DNA of 64,000 nt from Streptomyces sp. P3 (GTDB taxonomy: Bacteria; Actinomycetota; Actinomycetes; Streptomycetales; Streptomycetaceae): contig JAFEKX020000001.1 of NCBI GenBank assembly GCA_016893485.2, forward strand, positions 1,736,001 to 1,800,000, in the 5' to 3' direction. Numbering within the stretch: position 1 is the first letter of the stretch; the number at the start of each line of letters is the position of its first letter. The notes under the pieces are model-generated. The model saw nothing but the letters and a program-made list of their open reading frames with translations, had not been told where the DNA came from and did not search any database. Below are positions 16,511 through 26,856 of the stretch, in pieces. The position numbers were made by a program, and so were the translations under genes.

Positions 16511-18012
16511 ATGACGTCATCGCGGACCAATCCGGAGGGGCGGACCAATTCGGAGGAGCGGGCCGATCCAGAGGGGCGGATGGAGCCGGAGGGGCGGGCC
16601 GATCCGGGAGGTCTGACGGGTTCCGCCGCCTGGGAGTTGCTGCTGCCCGCCGTCGCGGCGCCGGCACGCGCGCGTGGGCGGTCGCTTCAGGCGGCGTTGC
16701 GGGAGGCGGTGCGGTCGGGGCGGCTGGCGCCGGACACGCGGCTGCCGTCGAGCCGGGACCTGGCGGCCGACCTCGGGGTGTCGCGGGGCCTGGTCACTGA
16801 GGCGTACGAGCAGTTGACGGCGGAGGGGTATCTGCGCAGCGGCAGGGGTGCGGGCACTTGGGTGGGCGGTGCCGTACGGGCGGCGCGGCCACGCGCGCGT
16901 GACCTCGCGCCGCGCTCCCCGGGCGCCCGGGCCGACTTCGTGCCCGGTACGCCGGACCTGTCGATGTTCCCGCGCGCGGCCTGGGCGGCGGCGCAGCGGG
17001 GTGTGCTGGCGGAGCTGCCGCACGAGGTGCTGGGCTATCCCGATCCGCGCGGGCTGCCCCGGCTGCGTACGGCGCTGGCGGAACTCCTGGCGCGCCGCCG
17101 AGGTGTGGTCGCCGACCCCGAGCGGCTGATCGTGGTCTCCGGGGTGGCGCAGGCGATGGCCCTGCTCGGCTTCGTGCTCCACGCGCGCGGGATGCGCACC
17201 GTCGGCGTCGAGGACCCGGGCAGCCCCCAGCACGACGCGCTGTACGCCGCGGCGGGCGTCGGCACCGTACCGCTGCCTCTGGACGCGGAGGGCCTCGCGA
17301 TCGGACCGCTGCGGGCGTCCGGGGTACGGGCCGTGGTGACGACACCCGCCCATCAGTTCCCCACGGGCATCGCCTACTCCGCCGAGCGGCGCGCCCAACT
17401 CCTCGACTGGGCCCGGTCGGTGGACGGTCTCCTCTTCGAGGACGACTACGACGGCGACTTCCGCTACGACCGCGCCCCGGTGGGCGCGCTCCAGGGCCTC
17501 GACCCGGAGCACGTCGCCTACACGGGCTCGGTCAGCAAATCCCTCGCCCCGGGACTGCGGCTCGGCTGGCTGCTGGTGCCCGAGTCGCTGACCGACGAGG
17601 TCGTGGAACGCAAGCGCACCCTGGACCTCGGCCACCCGACGCTCGACCAGGCGCTGTTCGCCCGCTTCCTCGAACGCGGCGACTACGACCGCCAGTTGCG
17701 CCGCTGCCAGCGCGCCTACCGGCAGCGCCGCGACACCCTGGTCGTCGCCCTGGAGGAGCACTTCCCGGGAGCAAGGGTGACCGGGATCGCGGCGGGCCTG
17801 CACGTCATCGCGGAACTGCCGGAGACGTACGGCCCCCGGAGGACTTCCTGGACCGCGCCGCCCGCGCGGGTGTCGCGGTGCGCCCGCTCACGGACTACAG
17901 CCACGCGCGCGTGGACGACGCGGTCGTACGGCTGGTCCTGGGGTACGCGCAGTTGTCTCCCGCGCGGATTCGCGCCGGCATACGTCTGCTGGCCGACGCC
18001 GTGCGTCCCTAG
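16511..18012 (+). CDS. MocR-type GntR/aminotransferase fusion regulator (one frameshift)
   Basis: A PLP-dependent regulator of about 500 residues. An N-terminal GntR winged helix ('LPSSRDLAADLGVSRGLVTE') is fused to a class I aminotransferase-like domain. The PLP Lys is in 'GSVSKSLAPGLRLGW' and the cofactor-contacting Asp/Tyr in 'FEDDYDGDFRYD'. MocR proteins such as PdxR and GabR usually bind PLP or an amino-acid adduct and control the divergent gene, here an EamA exporter 47 bp away. The first 30 residues are an unusual Glu-Gly-Arg repeat (18-bp DNA repeat). One C is missing at 17833-17837; the corrected C-terminus ends 'IRLLADAVRP' at 18012. Confidence 0.9.
16532..16603 (+). repeat. 18-bp tandem repeat in the MocR gene start
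   Basis: Four units of about 18 bp (consensus CCGGAGGGGCGGGCCGAT) encode Pro-Glu-Gly-Arg-Ala-Asp-like hexapeptides at residues 8-31. It lies at the divergent promoter edge, so it could be coding, regulatory (MocR proteins bind direct repeats) or upstream of the true start. Confidence 0.6.
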
Positions 18013-18050
18013 GGGCTTGCGGTGTCGCCGCGCGTGGGCCCCCATGTCGT

Positions 18051-18083
18051 GGCGTTCCGTTGTTCACCTGTGGTTTCCGTGTG
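18051..18083 (+). promoter_or_regulatory. Candidate PHO box ahead of phoD
   Basis: GTTCACCTGTG (18062-18072) is followed directly by GTTTCCGTGTG (18073-18083) and preceded by GGCGTTCCGTT. These are 11-bp direct repeats in the pattern bound by Streptomyces PhoP (GTTCACC-type units). The first unit matches well, the others weakly. An inverted repeat GGTGCAC...GTGCACC follows at about 18090-18116. The site lies about 65-90 nt before the phoD start. Confidence 0.5.
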
Positions 18084-18149
18084 CGCTGTGGTGCACCAGT
18101 AGTTGTGGCAGTGCACCTGACCGCATCCCATCCGTGGAGGCGCAACCCC

Positions 18150-19731
18150 ATGTCACATCGTCCGTTCCCCGCCCGCCGCAGTGTCCTGCGCGGCACCCTG
18201 GCCGCGTCGGCGGCCCTGACCGTGCCCGTCACCCTCGGTGCGGCCCCCGCCCTCGCGCTGTCCGGGCGCCCCAAGGCGGGCTGGGGGGTGCAGGCGGGGA
18301 CGTGACCTCCGACTCCGGTCTGGTGTGGGTGCGTTCGGACCGCCCCGCGCGGATGATCGTGGAGACCTCGGCCACCGAGTCGTTCCGCGACCCGCACCGG
18401 TGGCACGGCCCGCTGCTCGGCGCGGACACGGACTTCACCGGCACCACCCGGCTGCGCGGGCTGCCCCGGGGCGGCAGGTCCACTACCGGGTCCTGCTCGC
18501 CGACCCCGACGACCCGCGCCGTACGGGCGAGCCGGTGACCGGCACGTTCCGCACCGTGCCGACCGGGCGGCGCGACGTGCGCTTCCTGTGGTCCGGCGAC
18601 CTCGCGGGCCAGGGCTGGGGCATCAACCCGGACCTCGGCGGCTACCGGATCTACGACGCCATGGGCAGGCTCGACCCGGACTTCTTCCTGTGCAGCGGCG
18701 ACAACATCTACGCCGACGGTCCGATCACGGCGACCCAGGCGCTGCCCGACGGCAGTCTCTACCGGAACGTCACCACGGAGGAGAAGTCCAAGGTCGCCGA
18801 GACCCTGGCCGAGTTCCGCGGCAACTTCCGCTACAACCTGCTCGACGAGAACCTCAGGCGGTTCAACGCCCAGGTCCCGTCGATCATCCAGTGGGACGAC
18901 CACGAGGTGCGCAACAACTGGTACCCGGGCGAGGTGATCGCCGCCTCCGACACCCGCTACACGGAGAAGAGCGTCGACGTCATGGCGGTCCGCGCCCGGC
19001 GTGCGTTCAGCGAGTACTTCCCGATCTCGACGCTGCGGCCGGGCGCCAAGGAGGGCCGCGTCCAGCGTGTGATGCGGCACGGCCCGCTGCTCGACGTGTT
19101 CGTCCTGGACATGCGGACCTACCGCAACGCCAACTCGCCCGACAAACAGACCGTGGACCCGCAGGGCATCCTCGGCCGGGAGCAACTGGATTGGCTCAAG
19201 CGGGAGTTGTCGCGCTCGCGTGCCGTGTGGAAGGTGATCGCCGCCGACATGCCGCTCGGCCTGGTCGTGCCCGACGCCACCGAGGGCAAGCCGAACATCG
19301 AGGCGGTCGCGCAGGGCGACCCGGGCGCGCCGCTCGGGCGTGAGCTGCAGATCGCGGAGCTGCTGCGGTACATCAAGCACCGGAGGATCACCGGCACCGT
19401 GTGGCTGACGGCGGACGTGCACCACACGTCCGCGCAGCACTACCAGCCCTCGCGGGCCGCGTTCACCGACTTCGAGCCGTTCTGGGAGTTCGTCTCGGGT
19501 CCGCTGAACGCGGGCGCCTTCCCGGCCAGCACCCTCGACAACACCTTCGGTCCCGAGCGGGTGTTCGTGAAGGCGCCGACCGCGCAGAACGTGTCGCCGG
19601 CCGAGGGCTACCAGTTCTTCGGCGAGGTCGACATCGACGGCCACAGCGCGGAGTTGACGGTCCGTCTGCGCGAGCAGGACGGCACCGTGCTGTTCACCAA
19701 GACCCTTCAGCCGGGACGGGTCGGCCAGTAA
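18150..19731 (+). CDS. phoD: PhoD-family alkaline phosphatase, Tat-secreted (two frameshifts)
   Basis: A secreted calcium/iron-dependent phosphodiesterase/phosphatase of about 528 residues. The N-terminus is a twin-arginine signal ('RRSVLRGTLAASAAL'). Metal-binding motifs: 'FLWSGDLAGQGWG', 'FFLCSGDNIYADG', 'IIQWDDHEVRNNW' and 'TGTVWLTADVHHTSAQHY'. Single losses at 18296-18299 (GGGG) and 18463-18466 (CCCC) are needed to join the signal peptide, the Fn3-like N-domain ('SDSGLVWVRSDRPARMIVE') and the catalytic domain. A PHO-box-like repeat upstream fits phosphate-starvation control by PhoP. Mature enzyme is expected outside the cell. Confidence 0.93.
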
Positions 19732-19842
19732 CTCCACTACCCTCGTACCTGAGCCGCGCACCGGCGTCATCCCCGGTGCGCGGCGCGGTGCGCAGCGTGC
19801 CAACTCCCCGCCGCAGACCGCATTTCCGCAGGTCAGGGCCGA

Positions 19843-19872
19843 TTGTCAGTGCCGGCCTCTACGGTTTTTCCA
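19843..19872 (+). promoter_or_regulatory. PafBC/RecA-NDp-type DNA-damage promoter, leaderless start
   Basis: TTGTCAGTG (19843-19851), eight bases, then TACGGT (19860-19865). This matches the motif of the RecA-independent DNA-damage promoters (TTGTCAGTG-N8-TAnnnT) activated by PafBC in mycobacteria. Transcription would start at or near the A of the ATG at 19872, giving a leaderless SWIM-gene mRNA. Confidence 0.7.
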
Positions 19873-21287
19873 TGACGCGATCTTTGCAGGACGTGACCTA
19901 TCGCCGACCCTCCGTGCTGGAGTCCGCGGCGGACGGCCGGCGCCTCGGGCTGGAGACCTCACGCGGGGCCACTCCTTCGGGTGTCACCGACCATCCGCGG
20001 TTCTTCGCGGGCTTCCTGACGTCGCCTCAGGTGGCGTCGGCGGCGCTGCTCGCGGTCGCCGACGTGGCGGCCACGCGGTACTACCAGCGCCAACTGGCCG
20101 CCTCCTTGGACCCGGTGGTCACGGCGGGCGGCGACCGGCTGCGCTTCGAGTCCTTCTCCGGCTGCGGCGGGGTGTACGCGCGACTGGACGTCCTCGCTCC
20201 GGGACTCGACGGCGACGAGGTGGGACACGGCACGACGAACGTCGACGTCAACAACCCCCTGCGCGAGGCCCTGTCCCGGATCGGCACGGACGATCCGCTC
20301 CATCTCCGGGTCGGCCCCGAGGAGTTGGCGGTCACCACGCTGGACGGCCCGGTCGTGGAGAAGAAGGTGCCGCTCCCGGACCGCTGGCTGCGCGGCTTCG
20401 CGGAGGCCCAGGTCATAGCGGCCGACTTCGACCTGCGCGCCGAACTGCCCGCCGCCGAGGCGGTCCGCTTCCTGCGCTCGCTCCCGAAGAGCGGGGCGCG
20501 CGGCACCACGAGCGGCCCGCGCTGGGTCGTCCCGGCCGGCCGCGGCCTGCGCCCCACCACCCGCCCGGTGCCGGGCGCGGTCTGCCTCCCCGGCCCGGAG
20601 CGCCTGATCGCCCTCCAGCGCGTCCTGCGCCACGCGACGGCCCTGCGGATCTACGGCCCCTCCGTCATCGGCGCCTCGGCGACGGCCGGCGCCTGGGAGG
20701 CCGTCTTGCCCGGCATGCGGCTCACCCTCACGCTGTCGCCCGACGCGTCGCGCGGCTTCTCCGGCGAGGGCGGGGTCCTGGACGCGCTCGCCGCCGACGA
20801 GGCGGGCGAGGACGCGGAGTTGATCTCCGTGCTGCTGGCCTGGGAGCCCCGCATCGACGTCGCCGACATGGCCGCGTCCTCCGGCCTCACACCGGAGCGG
20901 GTCCGCGCGGCGCTGACCCGGCTGGGCACCTCGGGGCGCGTCGGCTACGACACGGCGGAGGCGGCCTACTTCCACCGTGAACTGCCCTACGACGCACAGC
21001 GCGTGGAGCGCCACAATCCGCGGCTGCGCTCGGCCCGCGCACTGGTGGCCGCGGGGGCGGTGGCCCTGGAGGGCGCCCTCGGGACGGTGACCGCCGAGGA
21101 CGGCCATGTGCACCGGGTGCGGGACGAGGCGGGGGTGCTGAGCTGCAGCTGCGTGTGGTGGGCGAAGTACCGGGGTGGGCGCGGTCCGTGCAAGCACGCG
21201 CTGGCGGTGCGGATGGTGCGGCGGGGTGCCGCGGCAGAGCAGAACACGAGGCAGGACATGGTGCGGGTCGACGGGGGTGTGCGATGA
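19872..21287 (+). CDS. SWIM zinc-finger protein
   Basis: An intact protein of 471 residues. The N-terminal 320 residues form an uncharacterised domain ('RFESFSGCGGVYARLDVL', 'PLHLRVGPEELAVTTLDG'). A winged-helix-like segment with 'DMAASSGLTPERVRAALTRL' follows. The C-terminus holds a SWIM finger with C-x-C in 'LSCSCVWW' and C-x-H in 'GPCKHALAVRM'. SWIM domains bind nucleic acids or proteins; in Shu2/Sws1-type proteins they act in recombination. The gene sits behind a PafBC-type damage promoter and overlaps the next gene by ATGA, so both are one translationally coupled operon. Role unknown; DNA-damage response is an inference from the promoter. Confidence 0.88.
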   Translation: MTRSLQDVTYRRPSVLESAADGRRLGLETSRGATPSGVTDHPRFFAGFLTSPQVASAALLAVADVAATRYYQRQLAASLDPVVTAGGDRLRFESFSGCGGVYARLDVLAPGLDGDEVGHGTTNVDVNNPLREALSRIGTDDPLHLRVGPEELAVTTLDGPVVEKKVPLPDRWLRGFAEAQVIAADFDLRAELPAAEAVRFLRSLPKSGARGTTSGPRWVVPAGRGLRPTTRPVPGAVCLPGPERLIALQRVLRHATALRIYGPSVIGASATAGAWEAVLPGMRLTLTLSPDASRGFSGEGGVLDALAADEAGEDAELISVLLAWEPRIDVADMAASSGLTPERVRAALTRLGTSGRVGYDTAEAAYFHRELPYDAQRVERHNPRLRSARALVAAGAVALEGALGTVTAEDGHVHRVRDEAGVLSCSCVWWAKYRGGRGPCKHALAVRMVRRGAAAEQNTRQDMVRVDGGVR

Positions 21288-23942
21288 GTTCGCTGATGGA
21301 AGCGGTGCGGGCGGGCCGGACGGCCGAGGCGGTGGGCCTGCTCGACGGGTTGACCGATGCCGAACGGCGGGCGTTTTTGCCGGAGTTGAAGGCACTGCGC
21401 AAAGAGCTGCGCAAGGCACCGTGGGAGGAGCCGTCCCGCCGCGCCTACCCGGCCCTGCACGCGGCCGGGGCCGCCTGTGAGACCGGGGCCGCCGCGGCGG
21501 CGACCTGGATCGCGGCCTCCGACATGCGCTGGTCGCAGTCTTCCCCGGCGCTGCTGCTCCACATCCTGGGCGACCGCGACACCGCCTGGCTGGCCGACGT
21601 GACGCACCGCCTCGCCGGGCGCCCGGCCTCCTCCAGCGTGCCGTACGAGCTGATGGCCGGTCTGGTGCGGCTCTCCGGTTGCCCGGTGCCGACGACGGAC
21701 GCCTATGTGCGCGGCTGGGTCGAGCACACCGGGCACCTGTGGCAGCGCGGGGACACCCTGCTCGACCGGCTGCGCAAGGACCCGCATCTCGCGGAGCTGG
21801 TGGCCGCGGTCTTCGAGACGGAGGACATCGGCAGCCCCTGGAGTGGACCTCGGCCGACGGGCCGAACGGCTGGGTCGACGCGCTCGCCCGGCTCACCACC
21901 GAAGGCGTCCTGGACCGGAAACACACGGTGGACGCGTGCGTGGCCCGCCTGCTGCGGGGCGGAACGACCCTCGACAACCGAGTGTTCCTCCGCGTGTTGA
22001 AGGCCCTCGCCCTGATCCGCGAGGAGGAGCGGGAGCGGATCGCCGACTGGCTGGCGTTGGCCTCGGACGCGGTGTCCACGGTGGCGGCGCACGCCCAGTC
22101 GGTCCTCGGAGCCCTCGCTCTGGACGGCGAGTTGACACCCCGTCGACTGGCGGAGATGTCGGACGCCGTGCTGTTCCGCCCCGAGAAGAAGCTCGTCCGG
22201 GCCCAACTCGTCCTGCTGGGCAAGGCGTTGGCGCGGGACGCGTCGGCCGCCGAGGAGGTGCTGCCCGCCCTCGCGCAGGCCTTCGCCCACGAGGACGCGG
22301 AGGTGCAGGAGCGGGCACTGAAGCTGGTGGAGCGGCACCTCAAGAAGGTCGACTCTCCCGAGGTACGGGCCGAACTCGTCGGAGCGGCCGACCAGTTGGT
22401 CCCCACCCTGCGCGCCCGCGCGGTCGAGAACCTGGGCGCGGCGCCGGTGACGGCGGCCTCGCTGGTCCACGAGGAGCTGCTCCCGCCGGCACCGGAGGCC
22501 GCACGCCTCGCACCGGCGCCCGGGTCGGCGGTCGAACTCGCCGAGGAGCTGGGGGCGTTGTTGGCGACCGAGGGCGACGTCGCGGCGTTCGAGCGCGTGC
22601 TGGACGGACTCGTCCGTCACGCGTACGAGGACCGGGACGCCCTGCTGGAGGCGCTGGGCCCGGTGGTCGCGCGCCGCTGGTGGGCCGATGACGCCCCGGG
22701 TATCCCCAGCGCCCGGACGACCACTTCAGCAGGTCGCACCACGCCTTCGGCAGCGCGGCCTACGCTCTCGACCTCCTGCTGGCCACCCTCCTGGACAGGG
22801 TGCGCACGGTCACCCTCCACGACGGAGCCCATCACGACCACCGGGGCCGGGAGTGCGGGCACAGCGCACTGACGCGGGCCTTCGACGCCCGGGTCTGGGA
22901 GGTGGCGTACCGGCTCCGCGCGGAGCCGCTGCCTTTGCTGCTGGCCACGCCGAGCTGGAGCACGGGGCTGCTGGAGCCGGACGAGCTGGTGGACCGGCTG
23001 GACACGTACCGGCGCCTGGGCGCGCGGGTCTCGGACACCGACTTCGCGCAGGCGCTGCTGCGGGTGCGCCGCGAGGACCGGGCGGCGGCGACGGCTGCCG
23101 CCGGGCGGGCGGAGGCGCTCGGCACACCGGAGGGCACCCGGCTCGCACGCTGGCTGACGTCCGAGAGCCCCACCCTGCCCCTGAGCAGACGCCGGACGGC
23201 CGGGCTGCGCGTCGTGCTGGAGCTGGGTGAACTCCTCGATCTGCAGGAGGACTTCCCGGCGGAGTTCCGCGCGCTGGGCAAGCCGGTGACGGCCTACGGC
23301 GGCCACTGGTACTGCTTCCACTGGGACCAGGACTTGCAGCGGCACTGGCTCGCGATACTCCCCGAGCGCCGCGAACTGGTGGCGGCGCGGCTGGTGCGGG
23401 ACGTGTCGGCCGTCGCGTTGGACGACACCCGGGCGCGGCCGCCGTGCTCCCGCTGCTGGCCGAGTCCGAGGGGCTGGCGGGGCAGGCCACCCACCTGTGT
23501 CTGGCGTACGGGCTCGGGGCACGCCACCCCGAGGACCGGCTGGCCGCCGTGGACGCGTTGCTGGTGCTCGCGGCGCGCGGGCAGCTGGACGTGGACCGGC
23601 TGGGCGAGGATCTCGGGAGCTGGTGCGGAGCGGGGCCGTGAAGCCGTCGCGGCTCGCCGAGTCGGTGCGGACCGGGGCCGCGACCGGGGCGAACGCCACC
23701 ATCTGGGGGTCCTCCGGCGCACCCTGACCGCGCTGCTCGCCGACCTCGACGCCGACGCCAAGCCCGCCCACACACGGGGTCTCGGGGACCTCCTCGCCGT
23801 GGCCGCCGAGTGCGCGGAGCGGTCCGGGGCGCGAGGCGAGCTGCCCCATCTGGCGCAGACGGCGGCCCGGAGCGGATCGTCCCGACTGGTCACGCAGGCA
23901 CGTCGGCTGCGCAGTGCGCTGGTGGCGGAGGTGGCCGCATGA
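21284..23942 (+). CDS. DUF6493-like large helical-repeat protein (five frameshifts)
   Basis: A protein of about 888 residues once five one-base losses are repaired (about 21835, 22698, 23434, 23615 and 23705). The N-terminal 150 residues begin 'SSLMEAVRAGRTAEAVGLLD'. The middle is built of HEAT/armadillo-like helix pairs ('KKLVRAQLVLLGKALARDAS', 'DAEVQERALKLVERHLKKVD'). The C-terminal third has 'GGHWYCFHWDQDLQRHWLA' and more helices. I recognise the arrangement as the DUF6493 family, which in Streptomyces normally follows a SWIM gene; no biochemical function is known to me. The ATGA overlap with the SWIM gene indicates a fixed complex or pathway. HEAT-like repeats suggest a protein- or DNA-binding scaffold. 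Confidence 0.72.
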
Positions 23943-24073
23943 CGTAGGGCACCAGGGCTGACCTCCGGCGCACCTCACTCACCAAAAGAACGGCAAAGGT
24001 ACAGAACCCCGCTTTTACCGGTCGGTCACAGAGCGTTCGTGATCACGCAACACCGTTCCTTCACAGTGGGTGC

Positions 24074-25567
24074 ATGAGTCGAGACATGTCTGATGTGACG
24101 CGCGCGAAGCACGGGCGTCCGGTGCACCACTGGCGGCGGGACCTGGTGGAGCTGGCCGCGCTGTTCACGGCGGTCGCGGTGGCGGACGTCGTGGCGGATC
24201 TGGTGGGGCACGGGCCCGACGGTCCCATGCTGCTGGCGATGTCCGCGCTGGCCCTGATCGCCACGGCGGGGTTCCACACGTGGTGGTCACGCCGCCACGG
24301 TCATGCCCCGCCGACGGGCGATACCGGTGCCCGGCCGACCGCACAGTCGCGGTGGACCGGGCCGACCGGATCACCCGAGTCGAAGCCGAAGTCCACGTCC
24401 ACCTCCGGGTCCACGCCCGAGGCCGGGTCCGAGGAGTCGTCCGCGACCCCGACCCCGTCGCCGAGGCGCCGACCCTGTGGCGGATGCGGACGACGGTGCA
24501 GGACGCGCCGGGTTCACTGGCGGCGTTGTGCACGGCGCTGGCGGGCTACCAGGTCGACATCCTGAGCCTGCAGACGCACCCGCTGGCCGAGGGCACGGTC
24601 GACGAGTTCCTGCTGCGGGCGCCGGGCGAGGTCGCCGCGTCCGAGATCACCCGGGCGGTGTCGTCGGCCGGCGGCTCCGGCACCTGGATCGAGCGCGCCG
24701 ACGCCCACGACCTGGTGGACGCACCGACCCGCGTCCTGGGCCTGGCCACCCGCACGGCCCTGGACGCGGCGGAACTCCCGCTGGCACTACGGCAGTTGCT
24801 CGGCCGCTGCACCATCCGTTCGCTGCCCGCGACCACCGCGGCCAAGGCACGCGAGCCGGAATCGGTGCCGGTGGAGGGGGCGTTGGAGGACACGGTCATG
24901 CGACTGCGGGCGCCGGAAGGCGGAGTGATCACCGTGGAGCGGGCGTATCTGCCGTTCACACCCACCGAGTTCGCCCGGGCGCGCGCACTGGTCGAGCTGG
25001 ACGCCCGGCTCGGTCCGCGCATCCCCTGCAGCCAGGACGTACTGACGCTGCCCGAGGGCAACGCGATCACCGTACGGCGCGCGGACACCGGCGACCTCGA
25101 CGCGGCGCGGGAGATGCACGAGCGGTGCTCGGCGCGCACGCTCGGCATGCGGTACCACGGGCCGGTCGGTGACGCCGACCGCTACCTCAACCACCTGCTC
25201 TCCCCGCGCTTCCGGGCGGACCCTCGCCGTGCAGACGGCGTCGGGGCGGATCGTCGGGCTCGGACACCTCCTGTGGGACGGGGACGAGACGGAGGTAGCG
25301 CTGCTGGTCGAGGACGACTGGCAACGGCGGGGTATCGGGAGCGAGTTGTTGGGGCGGCTGGTGGGGATGGCTGTCGAGGCGGGGTGCGAGAGCGTGTACG
25401 CCGTGACGCAGGCGTCCAACACGGGGATGGTCGCGGCGATGCGGGGGCTTGATCTGCCGCTGGACTATCAGATCGAGCAGGGGACGTTGGTGGTCACGGC
25501 TCGGTTGGGGGCGGCCGTGGGTGAGGCCAAGGATGTCGCCGACGTTACGGAGTTCGGGAAGGCCTGA
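24074..25567 (+). CDS. Membrane-anchored ACT domain-GNAT fusion (two frameshifts)
   Basis: Three parts can be read. Residues 25-75 form two transmembrane helices ('ELAALFTAVAVADVVADLVG', 'PMLLAMSALALIATAGFHTW'), followed by a Ser/Thr/Pro-rich linker. Next is an ACT-like domain ('LWRMRTTVQDAPGSLAALCT', 'VDILSLQTHPL'). The C-terminus is a GNAT acetyltransferase ('GHLLWDGDETEVALLVEDDW', 'RRGIGSELLGRL'). ACT domains sense amino acids, so the acetyltransferase may be allosterically controlled, as in mycobacterial and Streptomyces lysine acetyltransferases with added regulatory domains. One base is lost in the linker (about 24300-24470), and one extra or two missing at about 25213. It is possible the membrane part is a separate small gene. 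Confidence 0.72.
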
Positions 25568-26796
25568 GCGCCGGGGTCGTCTCTGTGGCGTCGGCCCCTG
25601 ACGGTTCGTCTCGGCTGGGCGCGCGGTTCCCCGCGCCTCTTTGGAGGGGCGCGAGCGCCCCATCCAGATCCGCCCACAGGTCGTCCACGTCCTCCAGTCC
25701 CACCGACAGCCTCAGCAAGTTGTCCCTCACGCCCGAGCCCCTCCGGTCCTCCTCGGTCACCACCCGGTGGCTGATGGAGGCCGGGTGTTGGATCAGGGTG
25801 TCGACGCTGCCGAGGCTGACGGCGGGAGTGATGAGGCGGACGGCGGCGATGACCTCGTGGGGTCGCCGTGGACCTCGAACGCGATCATCGCGCCGCCGAT
25901 GCGCGGGTAGTGGACGCGGGCCACGCGCGGGTCGGCGGTGAGGCGGCGGGCGAGTTCGGCGGCCGTCGCGGAGGCGGCCCGTACCCGGACCGGAAGGGTC
26001 GCGAGGCCGCGCAGCAGCAGATAACCGGCCAGCGGATGCAGTACGCCACCGGTGGCGAACCGCACCTGGCGCAGCCGCCCGGCGAACTCCTCGTCGCAGG
26101 CCACCACGCCGGCCATCACGTCGCCGTGTCCGCCGAGGTACTTGGTGGCGCTGTGCAGGACGAGACGCGCGCCGTGTTCGGCGGGGCGTTGCAGGACCGG
26201 GGTCGCGAAGGTGTTGTCCGCGAGGAGGGGCACCGAGCCGCAGGCGTGGGCGACGGCACGCAGGTCCAGTTCGGCCAGGCCGGGGTCGGATTGGCCGGGG
26301 ACTCGACGACGACCAGGCCGGTGTCCGGGCGCAGCGCGTCGGCGATCCCGGCCGGGTCGGTCCACGTCACCTCGGAGCCCACCAGCCCGGCCGTGAGCAG
26401 ATGGTCGCTGCTGCCGTAGAGGGGCCGTACCGCCACCACATGGCGCAGGCCCATCGCGCCGCGCGCCAGCAGCACCGCGGTCAGGGCGGCCATGCCGCTG
26501 GCGAACGCGACCGCGCTCTCGGTGCCTTCGAGGCGGGCGAGGGCGGTCTCGAAGCGGGCGACCGTGGGGTTGCCGACGCGGCCGTAGACGGGCGGGCCGT
26601 CCGGTTCGGCGCCGGTGGCGGCGAAGGCGTCGACGCGGGTGGCCTCACCGCGGCTGTCGTACGACGGGTAGGTGGTCGACAGGTCGATCGGCGCGGCGTG
26701 CAGACCCTGCCGGGCGAGGTCGTCACGGCCGGCGTGCACGGCTTCGGTGGCCAGGGCCCGAGGGGCCGGGGCGGGGTGCGGGTTCGTTGCGTCCAT
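25545..26796 (-). CDS. Trans-sulfuration PLP enzyme, cystathionine gamma-synthase-like (two frameshifts)
   Basis: A Cys/Met-metabolism PLP enzyme (MetB/MetC/MetZ family) of about 417 residues. Landmarks: 'LSTTYP' near the N-terminus, 'YGRVGNPTVARFETALARLE', 'FASGMAALTAVLLARGA', 'LLADNTFATPVLQRPAEHGA' and the PLP Lys in 'LHSATKYLGGHGDVMAG'. The C-terminus has 'LRLSVGLEDVDDLWADLDGA'. Frames must be joined at about 26290 and 25860. The last 25 residues are encoded by the common Streptomyces intergenic repeat, so the true end may be near 25640. It is divergent from an Lrp/AsnC regulator with a 60-bp gap, a typical regulator-target pair. It could make or break cystathionine, or be a methionine gamma-lyase. 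Confidence 0.87.
25611..25652. repeat. Streptomyces intergenic repeat, copy inside a gene end
   Basis: The stretch TCGGCTGGGCGCGCGGTTCC, then CCGCGCCTCTTTGGAGGGGC, is a second copy of the element at 12584-12623. Here it overlaps the 3' end of the trans-sulfuration gene. Confidence 0.7.
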
Positions 26797-26856
26797 GGCC
26801 GTAAGGGTGAACAACCAACGGGATTCGCAGCGGACGATCCGTGTAGCGTTCGGTTC

